Shown here: positions 9,077-17,778 of the stretch, in pieces
Layout of the letters: every line of letters begins with the position of its first letter
Numbering within the stretch: position 1 is the first letter of the stretch
Assembly (NCBI RefSeq): GCF_001025195.1
Contig: NZ_AP012325.1
Coordinates: 1,736,001 to 1,800,000 of the forward strand
Length of the DNA stretch: 64,000 bases
Direction of reading: 5' to 3'
Source: Bifidobacterium catenulatum DSM 16992 = JCM 1194 = LMG 11043
GTDB lineage: Bacteria; Actinomycetota; Actinomycetes; Actinomycetales; Bifidobacteriaceae
Notes under the pieces: model-generated
The model's input: the letters and a program-made list of their open reading frames with translations, nothing else
Database searches by the model: none
What the model was told of the DNA's origin: nothing
Translations under genes and position numbers: made by a program

Positions 9077-9101
9077 GGAGGTCTGCGAATCGCAAACCTC
9101 C
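9077..9101 (-). terminator. terminator of pdxST
   Basis: GGAGGT-TGCGA pairs with TCGCA-ACCTCC, giving an 11-bp stem with one mismatch and a tiny loop, 50-75 bases after the pdxT stop on the minus strand. It is followed by CTTGTTATAT, a weak T-rich tail. Confidence 0.6.
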
Positions 9102-9150
9102 CAAAACAACACATACGGCGAAGAGACGGACTCCGCACCGCGCGATGAGC

Positions 9151-9894
9151 CTACAAACTGAGGAACAGCTCGTGAATGCGGGTATCGTCGGTCAGTTCGG
9201 GGTGGAACGCCGTAGCGAGAATCTTGCCCTGACGCAAACCGACCACATTGCCGTCGACCGACGTTTCGACCGTGGCCCGCTCGCCAACCTCGGCAACGAA
9301 CGGTCCGCGAATGAACACCAGAGGGAAATCCTTGAGCACCACCGACATATCCGAAGCCTCGGAAGCCCCCTCCTCACCAGCAGCCGCGGAAATCGCGGAA
9401 GAGACAGACTCCCCCGACGCAACCACCACAGCATCCGCATCGTCGGAAGCGCCGAAATCGGCGGTCGCAACGAACGAACCCAGCTGACGGCCGTACGCAT
9501 TGCGGCGCACGACAGCGTCCAACGCACCGAAGTAGACGTTCGAATCGTTATCCAGCTTGCGGGCCAGCAGAATCATGCCCGCGCACGTGCCGAACACCGG
9601 TTTTCCGGCGGCGATATGTGCTGCGATCGGCTCAAACAGGCCGGTCGAACGCAACAACTTGCCCTGCGTGGTGCTTTCGCCGCCAGGCAGAATCACGCGA
9701 TCGATTGAATCGTCGAAATCCTCGGCGGCACGCAGCAGTTTCCACGGTGCGCCAAGCCGATCCAGCATCGCGGCATGCTCGGCGAACGCGCCTTGCACCG
9801 CGAGAATGCCAGTCACGCCATGTTGCGCGGAAGCTGCACCTTCGGCAACGTCGGCCGATTCTTCCTTCGAAATGTATTCAACGGCAACAACCAT
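9151..9894 (-). CDS. pdxT: pyridoxal 5'-phosphate synthase glutaminase subunit
   Basis: PdxT is the glutaminase that feeds ammonia to PdxS for direct synthesis of pyridoxal 5'-phosphate. The class-I glutaminase triad is present: C104 in FGTCAGMILL, with H231 and E233 in AFHPEL; the GGESTT oxyanion motif is at 71-76. AAGGAG is 5 bases before the ATG. At 247 residues it is longer than the usual 190-200. The extra length is an N-terminal extension of about 25 residues and a Ser/Ala/Glu-rich insert at about 148-185, just before the DMSVVLKDFPLVFIRGP strand. It lies 124 bases downstream of pdxS and probably shares its transcript. Confidence 0.93.
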   Translation of the reverse strand: MVVAVEYISKEESADVAEGAASAQHGVTGILAVQGAFAEHAAMLDRLGAPWKLLRAAEDFDDSIDRVILPGGESTTQGKLLRSTGLFEPIAAHIAAGKPVFGTCAGMILLARKLDNDSNVYFGALDAVVRRNAYGRQLGSFVATADFGASDDADAVVVASGESVSSAISAAAGEEGASEASDMSVVLKDFPLVFIRGPFVAEVGERATVETSVDGNVVGLRQGKILATAFHPELTDDTRIHELFLSL

Positions 9895-10018
9895 CGGATC
9901 TCCTTACCCAAACCCATCGAGACCATCACGAATCACGCGAAACGGGCGGCATAAGGCAGCCGATAGTCACACCCCATCCGCCCGCAATACGTGAAATTAC
10001 AGCGAAATCACAGCGAAA

Positions 10019-10894
10019 TCACTCGCCGCGGGCGGCCATGATGGTTTCGATCTCATCTTCGTTGATGCCGACCATGGCCTCACCGAGGTTCTCGGAAAGA
10101 CGTGCGAGCAGATCGGCGTCCTGCCAATTGGCGGTGGCCTGCACGATGGCGGCGGCACGCTTGGCCGGGTCTCCGGACTTGAAGATGCCGGAACCGACGA
10201 ACACGCCTTCGGCACCCAGCTCCATCATGAGCGCGGCATCGGCCGGAGTGGCCACGCCACCGGCGGCGAAGTTGACGACCGGCAGACGGCCATTGTCGTG
10301 CACGTACTTGGCGAGATCGTACGGCACGGCCAGCTGCTTGGCGGCCTCGTACACTTCGTCGTCGCGCAGGGAGACGAGTTCGCGGATCTGCTTGTTCATG
10401 GTGCGCATGTGGCGCACGGCCTGAATCACATCGCCGGTGCCCGGCTCGCCCTTGGTGCGGATCATGGACGCGCCCTCGGCGACACGGCGCAGCGCTTCGC
10501 CCAGGTTCTTCGCGCCGCACACGAACGGCACGTCGAACTGGTTCTTGTCGATGTGGTACACGTCGTCGGCAGGGCTCAGCACTTCGGATTCATCGATGTA
10601 ATCGATTTCGATGGCCTGCAGAATGCGAGCTTCGGCAACATGACCGATACGAACCTTTGCCATGACCGGAATAGACACGGCTTCCTGAATGCCCTTGATC
10701 ATGGCCGGATCGCTCATGCGGGAAACACCGCCGGCAGCACGAATATCGGCCGGAATGCGCTCGAGCGCCATCACCGCGCACGCGCCCGCGTCCTGTGCGA
10801 TCTTCGCCTGCTCCGGGGTGGTGACGTCCATGATTACGCCACCCTTGAGCATCTGTGCCAGATTCTTGTTCAGTTCGTTCCTGTTGTTGGCCAT
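10019..10894 (-). CDS. pdxS: pyridoxal 5'-phosphate synthase lyase subunit
   Basis: PdxS condenses ribose 5-phosphate, glyceraldehyde 3-phosphate and PdxT-derived ammonia into pyridoxal 5'-phosphate. The 291-residue barrel is of normal length. D23 ([12 protein letters not shown]), the Schiff-base lysine K80 ([10 protein letters not shown]) and the second lysine K148 ([10 protein letters not shown]) are all present. It is the first gene of the pdxS-pdxT pair. A possible metal-regulator box lies about 140 bases upstream, but no other control signal is evident. Confidence 0.96.
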   Translation of the reverse strand: MANNRNELNKNLAQMLKGGVIMDVTTPEQAKIAQDAGACAVMALERIPADIRAAGGVSRMSDPAMIKGIQEAVSIPVMAKVRIGHVAEARILQAIEIDYIDESEVLSPADDVYHIDKNQFDVPFVCGAKNLGEALRRVAEGASMIRTKGEPGTGDVIQAVRHMRTMNKQIRELVSLRDDEVYEAAKQLAVPYDLAKYVHDNGRLPVVNFAAGGVATPADAALMMELGAEGVFVGSGIFKSGDPAKRAAAIVQATANWQDADLLARLSENLGEAMVGINEDEIETIMAARGE

Positions 10895-11299
10895 CGCCAG
10901 CCTTTCGTCGAATCGTATTCCACTCTTCTACAGAGCGGATATCTCTTGACACAGATACTAACGATTTTCCATTACAAAATCATGTGAAATGAATATTTGC
11001 ACGTCTCAAAAAGTTGCTTTTCTTAAATTTTGACAATCATTTTCATGATTGTTTCATTTTCTTACGATTTCGATTCCGTCGACGATTCCACGATTTCGCC
11101 CGCTTTTCTTACCTGTCATACGTTGTTTGCTTTCGATTCGTGCGCACAGTGCCTTTCGGCAGCGCTTTCGACGCACGTTATAAGAAATACGGATGACGCA
11201 CGATTTTCATACGACCACATTGCGGACAGGGGTGCGATGCGCACGTACTTGCGTAACACTGCATGCCACCGCACACGCCGCATAATGCTGCGAAGAGCT
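10895..11299. other. gene-free AT-rich stretch upstream of pdxS
   Basis: The 405 bases separate the pdxS start from the end of the ABC exporter and should hold the pdxS promoter. They contain a Zur/Fur-like box at 11031-11045 inside a small inverted repeat (ACAATCAT / ATGATTGT, 11033-11052). Short open frames here have unlikely amino-acid composition and no ribosome sites. Confidence 0.5.
11031..11045. promoter_or_regulatory. candidate Zur/Fur-type box
   Basis: TGACAATCATTTTCA differs at one position from the palindrome TGAAAATCATTTTCA typical of actinobacterial Zur sites. It lies 137-151 bases before pdxS. No zinc gene is adjacent, so this could be chance in an AT-rich region. Confidence 0.25.
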
Positions 11300-14200
11300 C
11301 TAGATACGCAATATGCGATCGGCGACGCGCATGGTGGAATCGCGGTGCGACACCAGCACGACGGCACTCCCCTGCTCAGCTAGATTGTTGACCGATCCAA
11401 GAATCACCGACTCGTTATAGGCGTCGAGACGGCTCGTCGGCTCGTCGAAGAGCACCAAATCGGCGTCACGCAGGAACATGCGGGCCAATCCGATGCGCTG
11501 CTTTTCGCCCTCCGAAAGGCGGCCGCCCAGCTCGCCGACCTGCGTATCCAAGCCGTTCGGCAGCGCATCGACCAACTCGAGCGCGGATGCCTTGGCGAGC
11601 GCCTCGCGCAATACGGAATCGGGGATGGCGGACGCTGCGGAATCGGCAGAATTGCAGGCAATGGTGAGATTCTCTCGAATCGTACCGTCAAAAAGGTAAG
11701 TTTCCTGCCCCATCATCGTCTGCACACGGCGACGCCAGCCAGCGTCAACCTGAGGCAATGGAATATTCGATAGCGAAATCGTGCCGGAATCCGGATCCCA
11801 ATAGCGCATGAGCAGCTTCAGCATCGTTGATTTTCCACGGCCGGACGGGCCTTGAATGCCAAGAATGCCATGCTGTGGAACATCGAGTGAAACATGGTCG
11901 AGCACGGGTTGAGAGGCACTGTCGGAAGTGCGGACGCCGGAAGTATGGGCACTGGAACCGTAGCCGAATGTGACATCGCCCATTGTCATACCTTGATATT
12001 CCGGGTGTTCGGCACCCTGCTCAACCACAGCGGGAGTCTCATCCATCAACGCAAACAGGCGACGCGCCGAAGCGAACGTTTGCGTCAAATTCGCCGGCAG
12101 CGCGCTCAATGCAAGCGTCGGGCCAAACGAGCTGGTAAGCAATACGAAAGCCGCAACCAACGCAGGAGCGTTCGAATCCACGGAGCCCATCCAAATCAGG
12201 CCTTCCGGCATATCGGCGGCAGTGGAAACCGCAGTGCACAACGTCATCACAAGGAAAGCAGTAATCGCGGTAAACAGCATCACCAATACCGCATCCAATC
12301 CTGCAAAACCACCATTCTTCGCACTCAATCGCAAACGTTTGCCCCACAACGAAAGGGTGCGCCGAGCGATGGAAGCGAGTCGGGCACTACCCTGACCGAA
12401 GCGGATGATTTCGCCGATACCACGCATATCGTCAAGCATTTCGTCGTCGAGGGCAGCGGATTCCTTGCGAAGTTCCGGACCGATGCCTCGCACCGCCGAC
12501 GCGAACAACTTTGGCAGTACGACGCCGACTGTGAGGTGCGCGATGACCAGCGTCACCGCGAAGGGTGCACTCAGGGTGAGCAATGCGAGTGTGTAGACGA
12601 CGGTGGTCACAACAGCGATGACGATCGGGCTGATGGTGTGCGCGAAGAAGATTTCCAACAGCTCCACGTCGGTGGTGACCAGCGCGATCAGGTCGCCCTT
12701 ACCTTTGCCCGCAAGTTTGGCCGGGGCGAGACGCCGCAGGGCCGCGAAGGCTTTTGTACGGAACAATGCGAGCAGCCGGAACGCCACATTGTGGTTCATG
12801 AACTGTTCGGCATAGCGCATGCCGCCGCGGATCAGCGCGCAGACGGCCATGGCGGTGAGCGCTGCGGGAACGCTGAGATTCCAGATGGGCGAGCCGACGG
12901 TCGCGAAAGCCGCCGCAATGCCGAATACCGGCAGGAAAGTGGCGGCGAGGTGGCCGAGCGTGCCGCAAACGCATGCGACGATCATGTACTTACGCAGCGG
13001 CCCGACTTCCTTCAGCAGCCGCGCGATAAGGCGCGACGTAGGCACACTCTGTATGTCCGATTCACCAGAATCGGACATACAAGGCACGGTTTCGGTACGC
13101 TGTCTGTCCGATTCGGGAGAATCGGACATGTTGGGTGCGCAAGCTGAAGTTACGTCGGTTGCGGATGTGAGCTGTTGGGTTTGCGTCCGCATTCCTACGT
13201 TTTCCACGGTTTGCTGGGCGTGGAACAGTTTGGTGTATGTTCCATTGGCACGCATGAGTTCAGCGTGCGCGCCTTGTTCCGCCACGCGCCCGCGTTCGAA
13301 CACCACCACATGATCGGCGTCGGCTGCATTCGCCATGCGATGTGTCACCATGATCACGGTTTTACCGCGATTAGCAAGCGCACGAATGGTTTGCAGAATC
13401 AGGGTTTCGCTTTCCACATCAACGCTGCTGGTGGCTTCGTCGAAAATGTAGACGGCAGACTCCCGCAGCAATGCGCGTGCGATGGCGATGCGCTGTTTTT
13501 GACCTCCAGACAGGTTGCTCGCGCCCTGTTCGATGGCCAGATCAAGTTCTTGCGATTGCGCACGCACGAATTCGTCGATATGTGCTGCCTCCAGCGCTTG
13601 CCACAGTTCGCTTTCGGTGGCATTCGGCTTGGCCATCAGCAGATTGTCGCGCAACGTTCCTGCAAAAAGGTGGCTTTGCGCCGCCACGATGGCGATTTCC
13701 CTCGTAAGGGATTCAATGGAAAGATCGTTGATTTGGTACCGTTGCGTCGAGCTTTTTCCTGCATTTCCGGACAGCAGCCACATACATCCTTCATATCCGG
13801 AAAGATTTCCGGAGAGCAGTTCGACGGCGGTAGATTTGCCGGATCCGGACGGACCGACGATGGCGGTCACCTGCCCACGCCGCGCAGTGAAAGAGACGCC
13901 ATGCAATGCGACGACCGAACCATCGTCATCCTTCGACATGCCTGTTTTTCCAGCACCAACCACACCGGACTTTTTCCGGGGTTTTCTAGTTTCCCCAGTT
14001 TCCGCATCCGCCGTCGCAGCCGTATCCGCAGCCACACTCACAGCCGCCGCAGCGTCCGCGCCCACGTCCACATATCGGAACGACACGTCATCAAAGCACA
14101 CGTCTACACCGTTATCGGAAGCACCGAATTCCGGCATTTCCTGCATACCATGCGCAGGAATCGGCGTATCAAGCAATGCGAAAATACGCTTGGTTGAAGT

Positions 14201-15193
14201 CATGCCGTTCATCGCAACATGGAAGAACGACCCCAATTGGCGCAGCGGAATGAAGAAATCCGCGGAAAGAAGCACTATCAGCAGCACGCCGGCAAGCGGC
14301 AATGCGGCACCGTTCGCATACTGCCAGATCGCCACGCCCACGCCGGCCGCAGCACCCCCGTATGCAACGATGTCCATGGCAGTGAGCGAGCGCAGCTGAA
14401 TTTGCAGAACATTCATGGTCATTACACGGAATTGTTCCGCCTGCTCGTTCATTTTCTTGGCGGCATGCGCATCCGCATCAAAAGTTTTCAGCGTTTCAAG
14501 ACCTTGTACATTGTCAAGAAACACAGATCCCATGTCAGTGTATTTTCCCCAATATTTTTTGAATACTCGGGATGCGCGCATTGCGACCATGCCAACAATC
14601 AATACAATCAACGGCGCGCATACAAGCAATGTAGCAGCCGTCAGCATATTAATCGGCGCAACTATAAAAAATAACGTTACCGGCGCGAGAATCGCATAAA
14701 ACAGTTGCGGCAGAAATAATTCGAAGAAGCTTTGGATTTGTTCGATGCCTTCACCGGCAGATTGCACCACGTCGGCAGTACTGATATGTTGCGAATATGA
14801 TGGTCCGATCGCAAGCATTTTATTGAATAATTGTTCACGTAACGCGAGTTTGACACGCTCGGCCGCTTCCGCGCCGAAATAGGCCGCGGCGCGCATCATC
14901 AGAAAACGCAGCACCGCGCAGACCACGATCGCCAGTACGCATCCGACGTACGTTTCCGCGCTGAAACCGCCGTAGCCAAAGCCGACGAACAGGCGGGAAA
15001 TCAGGCCACTATCACCCATGGAGAACATGGGATCGAACGCCGATTCCACCATGGCAAGCGCTGGTGAAAGCATGAGCACCATCGTCACCACGAACACGAC
15101 GTTGGACAGTAACCCGATCCATTGGCAGAGCACTTTCGCCGCAACCAACCGTCCTACGCCGGGAGCGAGGGAAAACAGCCGTTTGTCAAACAT
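11300..15193 (-). CDS. double ABC exporter, CydD-like and CydC-like halves fused
   Basis: This 1297-residue protein joins two complete exporter halves, each membrane domain plus ATPase. The first half resembles CydD (HISTADVVQSAGEGIEQI in the membrane domain) with GPSGSGKST, LSGGQKQ, IFDEATSSVD and VTHR. The second resembles CydC with GPSGRGKST, a degenerate LSEGEKQ signature, LFDEPTSRLD and VSHR. CydDC exports cysteine or glutathione, usually for cytochrome bd assembly; no such oxidase is in view, so the substrate is uncertain. The linker repeats MSDS(P/G)ESD, encoded by two DNA palindromes, and the first ATPase carries an Ala/Thr-rich insert. The start at 15193 is chosen for AAAGGA before MFDKRLFSL; the frame is open 21 codons further up. 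Confidence 0.8.
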   Translation of the reverse strand: MFDKRLFSLAPGVGRLVAAKVLCQWIGLLSNVVFVVTMVLMLSPALAMVESAFDPMFSMGDSGLISRLFVGFGYGGFSAETYVGCVLAIVVCAVLRFLMMRAAAYFGAEAAERVKLALREQLFNKMLAIGPSYSQHISTADVVQSAGEGIEQIQSFFELFLPQLFYAILAPVTLFFIVAPINMLTAATLLVCAPLIVLIVGMVAMRASRVFKKYWGKYTDMGSVFLDNVQGLETLKTFDADAHAAKKMNEQAEQFRVMTMNVLQIQLRSLTAMDIVAYGGAAAGVGVAIWQYANGAALPLAGVLLIVLLSADFFIPLRQLGSFFHVAMNGMTSTKRIFALLDTPIPAHGMQEMPEFGASDNGVDVCFDDVSFRYVDVGADAAAAVSVAADTAATADAETGETRKPRKKSGVVGAGKTGMSKDDDGSVVALHGVSFTARRGQVTAIVGPSGSGKSTAVELLSGNLSGYEGCMWLLSGNAGKSSTQRYQINDLSIESLTREIAIVAAQSHLFAGTLRDNLLMAKPNATESELWQALEAAHIDEFVRAQSQELDLAIEQGASNLSGGQKQRIAIARALLRESAVYIFDEATSSVDVESETLILQTIRALANRGKTVIMVTHRMANAADADHVVVFERGRVAEQGAHAELMRANGTYTKLFHAQQTVENVGMRTQTQQLTSATDVTSACAPNMSDSPESDRQRTETVPCMSDSGESDIQSVPTSRLIARLLKEVGPLRKYMIVACVCGTLGHLAATFLPVFGIAAAFATVGSPIWNLSVPAALTAMAVCALIRGGMRYAEQFMNHNVAFRLLALFRTKAFAALRRLAPAKLAGKGKGDLIALVTTDVELLEIFFAHTISPIVIAVVTTVVYTLALLTLSAPFAVTLVIAHLTVGVVLPKLFASAVRGIGPELRKESAALDDEMLDDMRGIGEIIRFGQGSARLASIARRTLSLWGKRLRLSAKNGGFAGLDAVLVMLFTAITAFLVMTLCTAVSTAADMPEGLIWMGSVDSNAPALVAAFVLLTSSFGPTLALSALPANLTQTFASARRLFALMDETPAVVEQGAEHPEYQGMTMGDVTFGYGSSAHTSGVRTSDSASQPVLDHVSLDVPQHGILGIQGPSGRGKSTMLKLLMRYWDPDSGTISLSNIPLPQVDAGWRRRVQTMMGQETYLFDGTIRENLTIACNSADSAASAIPDSVLREALAKASALELVDALPNGLDTQVGELGGRLSEGEKQRIGLARMFLRDADLVLFDEPTSRLDAYNESVILGSVNNLAEQGSAVVLVSHRDSTMRVADRILRI
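13050..13081. repeat. 32-bp palindrome inside the ABC exporter linker
   Basis: TGTATGTCCGATTC and GAATCGGACATACA are perfect 14-bp arms around ACCA. The sequence lies in frame in the linker between the two exporter halves and encodes the core of MSDSGESD on the minus strand. Confidence 0.8.
13105..13128. repeat. second palindrome of the same family in the linker
   Basis: TGTCCGATTC and GAATCGGACA are perfect 10-bp arms around GGGA. The arms are identical to the inner part of the palindrome at 13050-13081, so the two are copies of one element. Confidence 0.8.
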
Positions 15194-15827
15194 CGAAATC
15201 CTTTCCTTCACATTCACGCGGTTCAATTTGCGCGCCCGCATCACCATGTCTCTCAATTCAGCCTATCCGCCCGGAAACAGAAACGTCAAGGGCTCATCGC
15301 ACATAGCAATCGCAAACGCATCTCCAGCAAAAACACACGAACCAAGCACACGTGCGGCCCATGCCACACGACCAGCGAAACGGCGAAAGAGTAAAAGGCT
15401 GGATGTTCGCCGTTGAGCAGGCAGCCCTCTGACGCAAGGGGTAAATTGCGTCACTCGTGAGTGTACTCGATAAAAATCGCTCGCACCACCATTTCTTCGT
15501 ATTTCGCTGGTTTTACGGTCATTTCGGGGATATATGGGAAGCATGGCAGCTCCCCCGCAACCGTTACGTCAAGCCTTTTTTCGAACGGATATAGCGCGAC
15601 ATCAAACACTTGATTTTTGACGGAATATCACCATTTGTCAGTTCATACAAAGTTGATGAAATATTTCTTGTCGCTTCTTACAATGCAGACTTACGGTCCC
15701 GTAACTTAGAATGTGCGAGGTGCGCAAGGGGTAGGAAACGCGGACACACGGTTTGCATCGCTCCCGCACGCATCACAAGCAGAAATACGCGGAAATAACG
15801 CAAAAACCGCGAGAAAGAGAACGCTTC
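15194..15827. other. gene-free divergent promoter region
   Basis: These 634 bases separate two divergently read genes, the ABC exporter and the acyl-CoA ligase. The strip at 15600-15710 is AT-rich and is the likely promoter area for the ligase (TTGATG at 15651 and TACAAT at 15677, spacing too long to be sure). I see no RNA gene, repeat or credible small gene. Confidence 0.5.
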
Positions 15828-17651
15828 ATGCTCACCGAGTACACCGCACCGGGCGAATCCGTCGAGGTCGGCGACGACGAATCCATCTATTCCCTGCTTA
15901 CCGGACGCATCGCGCGCACTGGCGAGGATACCGTGATCGCGGAACGCAAAACCGCCCCCGGCCAATGGATGAAGGTCACTACCGGCGAATTTCACAAGGA
16001 TGTGATCGCCGCCGCCAAAGGTCTCATCGCGTTCGGCATCGCCAAAGGCAACGCCGTCACCATCTTCTCCACCACCCGCTACGAGTGGGGTGTGCTCGAC
16101 TTCGCACTGGCCGCAATCGGCGCGGTCAATGTGCCGATCTACGACACTGATTCCGCAGCGCAAGCCGAGCGCATCCTCAACGATTCGGATGTGAAACTGG
16201 CCATCGCCGACAATCGCGAGCGCTTCGACCGTCTCGACTCCGTAATCGACCGCTGCCCGTCTCTCAAGCACATTCTGATGCTCGATTCCAACGCCATGGG
16301 CGCGTTGGAAGGCTTGGGCGTCACCGTGTCCGACGAGGAGCTGGAAGCGCGCATCGATTCGGTGCATGCAGACGATCTGGCTACCATCGTGTACACGTCC
16401 GGTTCGACGGGAGCCCCAAAGGGCGCCGAGCTATCACACCGCAATTTCATATCGATCACGCGCGCGGGCAGTCTGGCGTTGCATGAGATCATTCTCGAAG
16501 ATCATCCGCGACTGCTCCTCTTCCTGCCGCTCGCCCACTGTTTCGCACGGTTCATCCAGTACGCGTCGATTGCTTCCGACGACGGTGTGGTCGGCTATCT
16601 GCCGGATACAAAGACGCTGCTGCCCGATTTGCGTTCCTTCGAACCGACATATCTGCTGGGCGTGCCACGAGTGTTTGAGAAGGTGTATAACGCGGCCTCC
16701 CGCAAGGCCGGCATGGGTTGGAAGGGACGCCTGTTCCTCAAGGCTGCCGAGGCCGCACGCGATTGGTCGCACATGCAGCAGGCTGGTGAGAAGCCGACCA
16801 TGAAGCAGACCGCCGAACATCTCTCGTATGAGGCTTCCGTATACCGTACCGTGCGTGGCGCCCTCGGCCCGCGCATCCGCTACGTGGCATGCGGTGGCGC
16901 TCCTCTGGACGTGTCTCTGGCGCATTTCTTCAACGGTATCGGCCTGCCGATGATTCAGGGTTACGGTATGACGGAAACCGCTGCGCCGTTCGCAGCCAAC
17001 CGCGTCACCGACAACGTGATCGGCACTGTTGGCCAACCGGCTCCGGGATCGTCTGTACGCATTTCCGATGATGGCGAACTACAGGTCAAGGGACCAAACG
17101 TGTTCAGAGGCTACCATAATCTGCCTGAGAAGACGGCGGAAGCGTTCACCGAGGATGGATGGCTGAAGACGGGCGATTTGGCGTCGATCGACGACGAGGG
17201 ACGCATTACGATCACTGGCCGTAAGAAGGACATCATCATCACTGCCGGCGGTAAGAACGTCTCCCCGATTCCGATGGAACAGGAGATCGTGAAATGTCCG
17301 ATTGTGGAGCATGCGGTAGTTGTTGGCGACAATCGCCCGTTCATCGGTGCGCTGGTCACACTGGATCTGGAGGGATTGGCAGCTTGGCTGCCGTCCGTGG
17401 GATTGTCTGCAGACACTCCGCTCGACCGCATCGCGACCGTCGCTGCCGTACATGATGAGATTCAGAAGTATGTGGACAAGGCGAACGCAACGGTTTCGCG
17501 CGCCGAATCCGTACGAAAGTTCGTAGTGCTAGATACCCAGTTCACGCAGGAAAACAAGTGCCTGACCCCGTCGCTGAAAGTGGTGCGTCCGGCAGTGAAC
17601 CGCGTGTTCGCACAGGTGATCGATCAGCAGCTGTACTCCGGCAAGCGCTGA
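15828..17651 (+). CDS. fadD: long-chain fatty acid--CoA ligase (AMP-forming)
   Basis: The 607-residue enzyme activates long-chain fatty acids to acyl-CoA through an acyl-adenylate. The AMP-binding motif YTSGSTGAPKGAELSHRN is followed by the FLPLAHCFAR and GYGMTETAAP segments typical of FACL, then GWLKTGDLA and GRKKDIIITAGGKNVSP, which holds the C-terminal hinge and catalytic lysine region. I used the ATG at 15828 (MLTEYTAPGE), preceded by GAGAAAGAGAA; an in-frame start 75 bases up would add a basic, non-conserved leader. It is transcribed alone and ends in a strong terminator. In bifidobacteria, which lack beta-oxidation, the product more likely serves lipid synthesis or recycling. Confidence 0.9.
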   Translation: MLTEYTAPGESVEVGDDESIYSLLTGRIARTGEDTVIAERKTAPGQWMKVTTGEFHKDVIAAAKGLIAFGIAKGNAVTIFSTTRYEWGVLDFALAAIGAVNVPIYDTDSAAQAERILNDSDVKLAIADNRERFDRLDSVIDRCPSLKHILMLDSNAMGALEGLGVTVSDEELEARIDSVHADDLATIVYTSGSTGAPKGAELSHRNFISITRAGSLALHEIILEDHPRLLLFLPLAHCFARFIQYASIASDDGVVGYLPDTKTLLPDLRSFEPTYLLGVPRVFEKVYNAASRKAGMGWKGRLFLKAAEAARDWSHMQQAGEKPTMKQTAEHLSYEASVYRTVRGALGPRIRYVACGGAPLDVSLAHFFNGIGLPMIQGYGMTETAAPFAANRVTDNVIGTVGQPAPGSSVRISDDGELQVKGPNVFRGYHNLPEKTAEAFTEDGWLKTGDLASIDDEGRITITGRKKDIIITAGGKNVSPIPMEQEIVKCPIVEHAVVVGDNRPFIGALVTLDLEGLAAWLPSVGLSADTPLDRIATVAAVHDEIQKYVDKANATVSRAESVRKFVVLDTQFTQENKCLTPSLKVVRPAVNRVFAQVIDQQLYSGKR

Positions 17652-17669
17652 ATGGGGCGATCGTAGAGA

Positions 17670-17717
17670 AAAATACGGGCCGTCGTTGGGATTTCCCAGC
17701 GGCGGCCCGTATTTTTT
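17670..17717 (+). terminator. Rho-independent terminator of the acyl-CoA ligase
   Basis: AAAATACGGGCCG pairs with CGGCCCGTATTTT, with further pairing of TTGGGA / TCCCAG inside, ending in TTTTTT. The A/T flanks would let it work in both directions. Confidence 0.9.
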
Positions 17718-17722
17718 ATTGC

Positions 17723-17755
17723 ATCTTCGATGACGCTCGCAGCGTCATCGAAGAT
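17723..17755. repeat. 33-bp perfect palindrome after araA
   Basis: ATCTTCGATGACGCT and AGCGTCATCGAAGAT are perfect 15-bp arms around CGC. It lies between the ligase terminator and the araA stop, and neither strand has a T run after it. Confidence 0.75.
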
Positions 17756-17778
17756 AACGTGCGCAACGCTCCGTTATT

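Noticed and set aside
11014..11196. Small Phe/Arg-rich open frame upstream of pdxS.
   Set aside because: Composition reflects AT-rich DNA and no ribosome site precedes it.
16434..17036. Antisense frame over the acyl-CoA ligase.
   Set aside because: The opposite strand has full AMP-ligase motifs, so this frame is not real.
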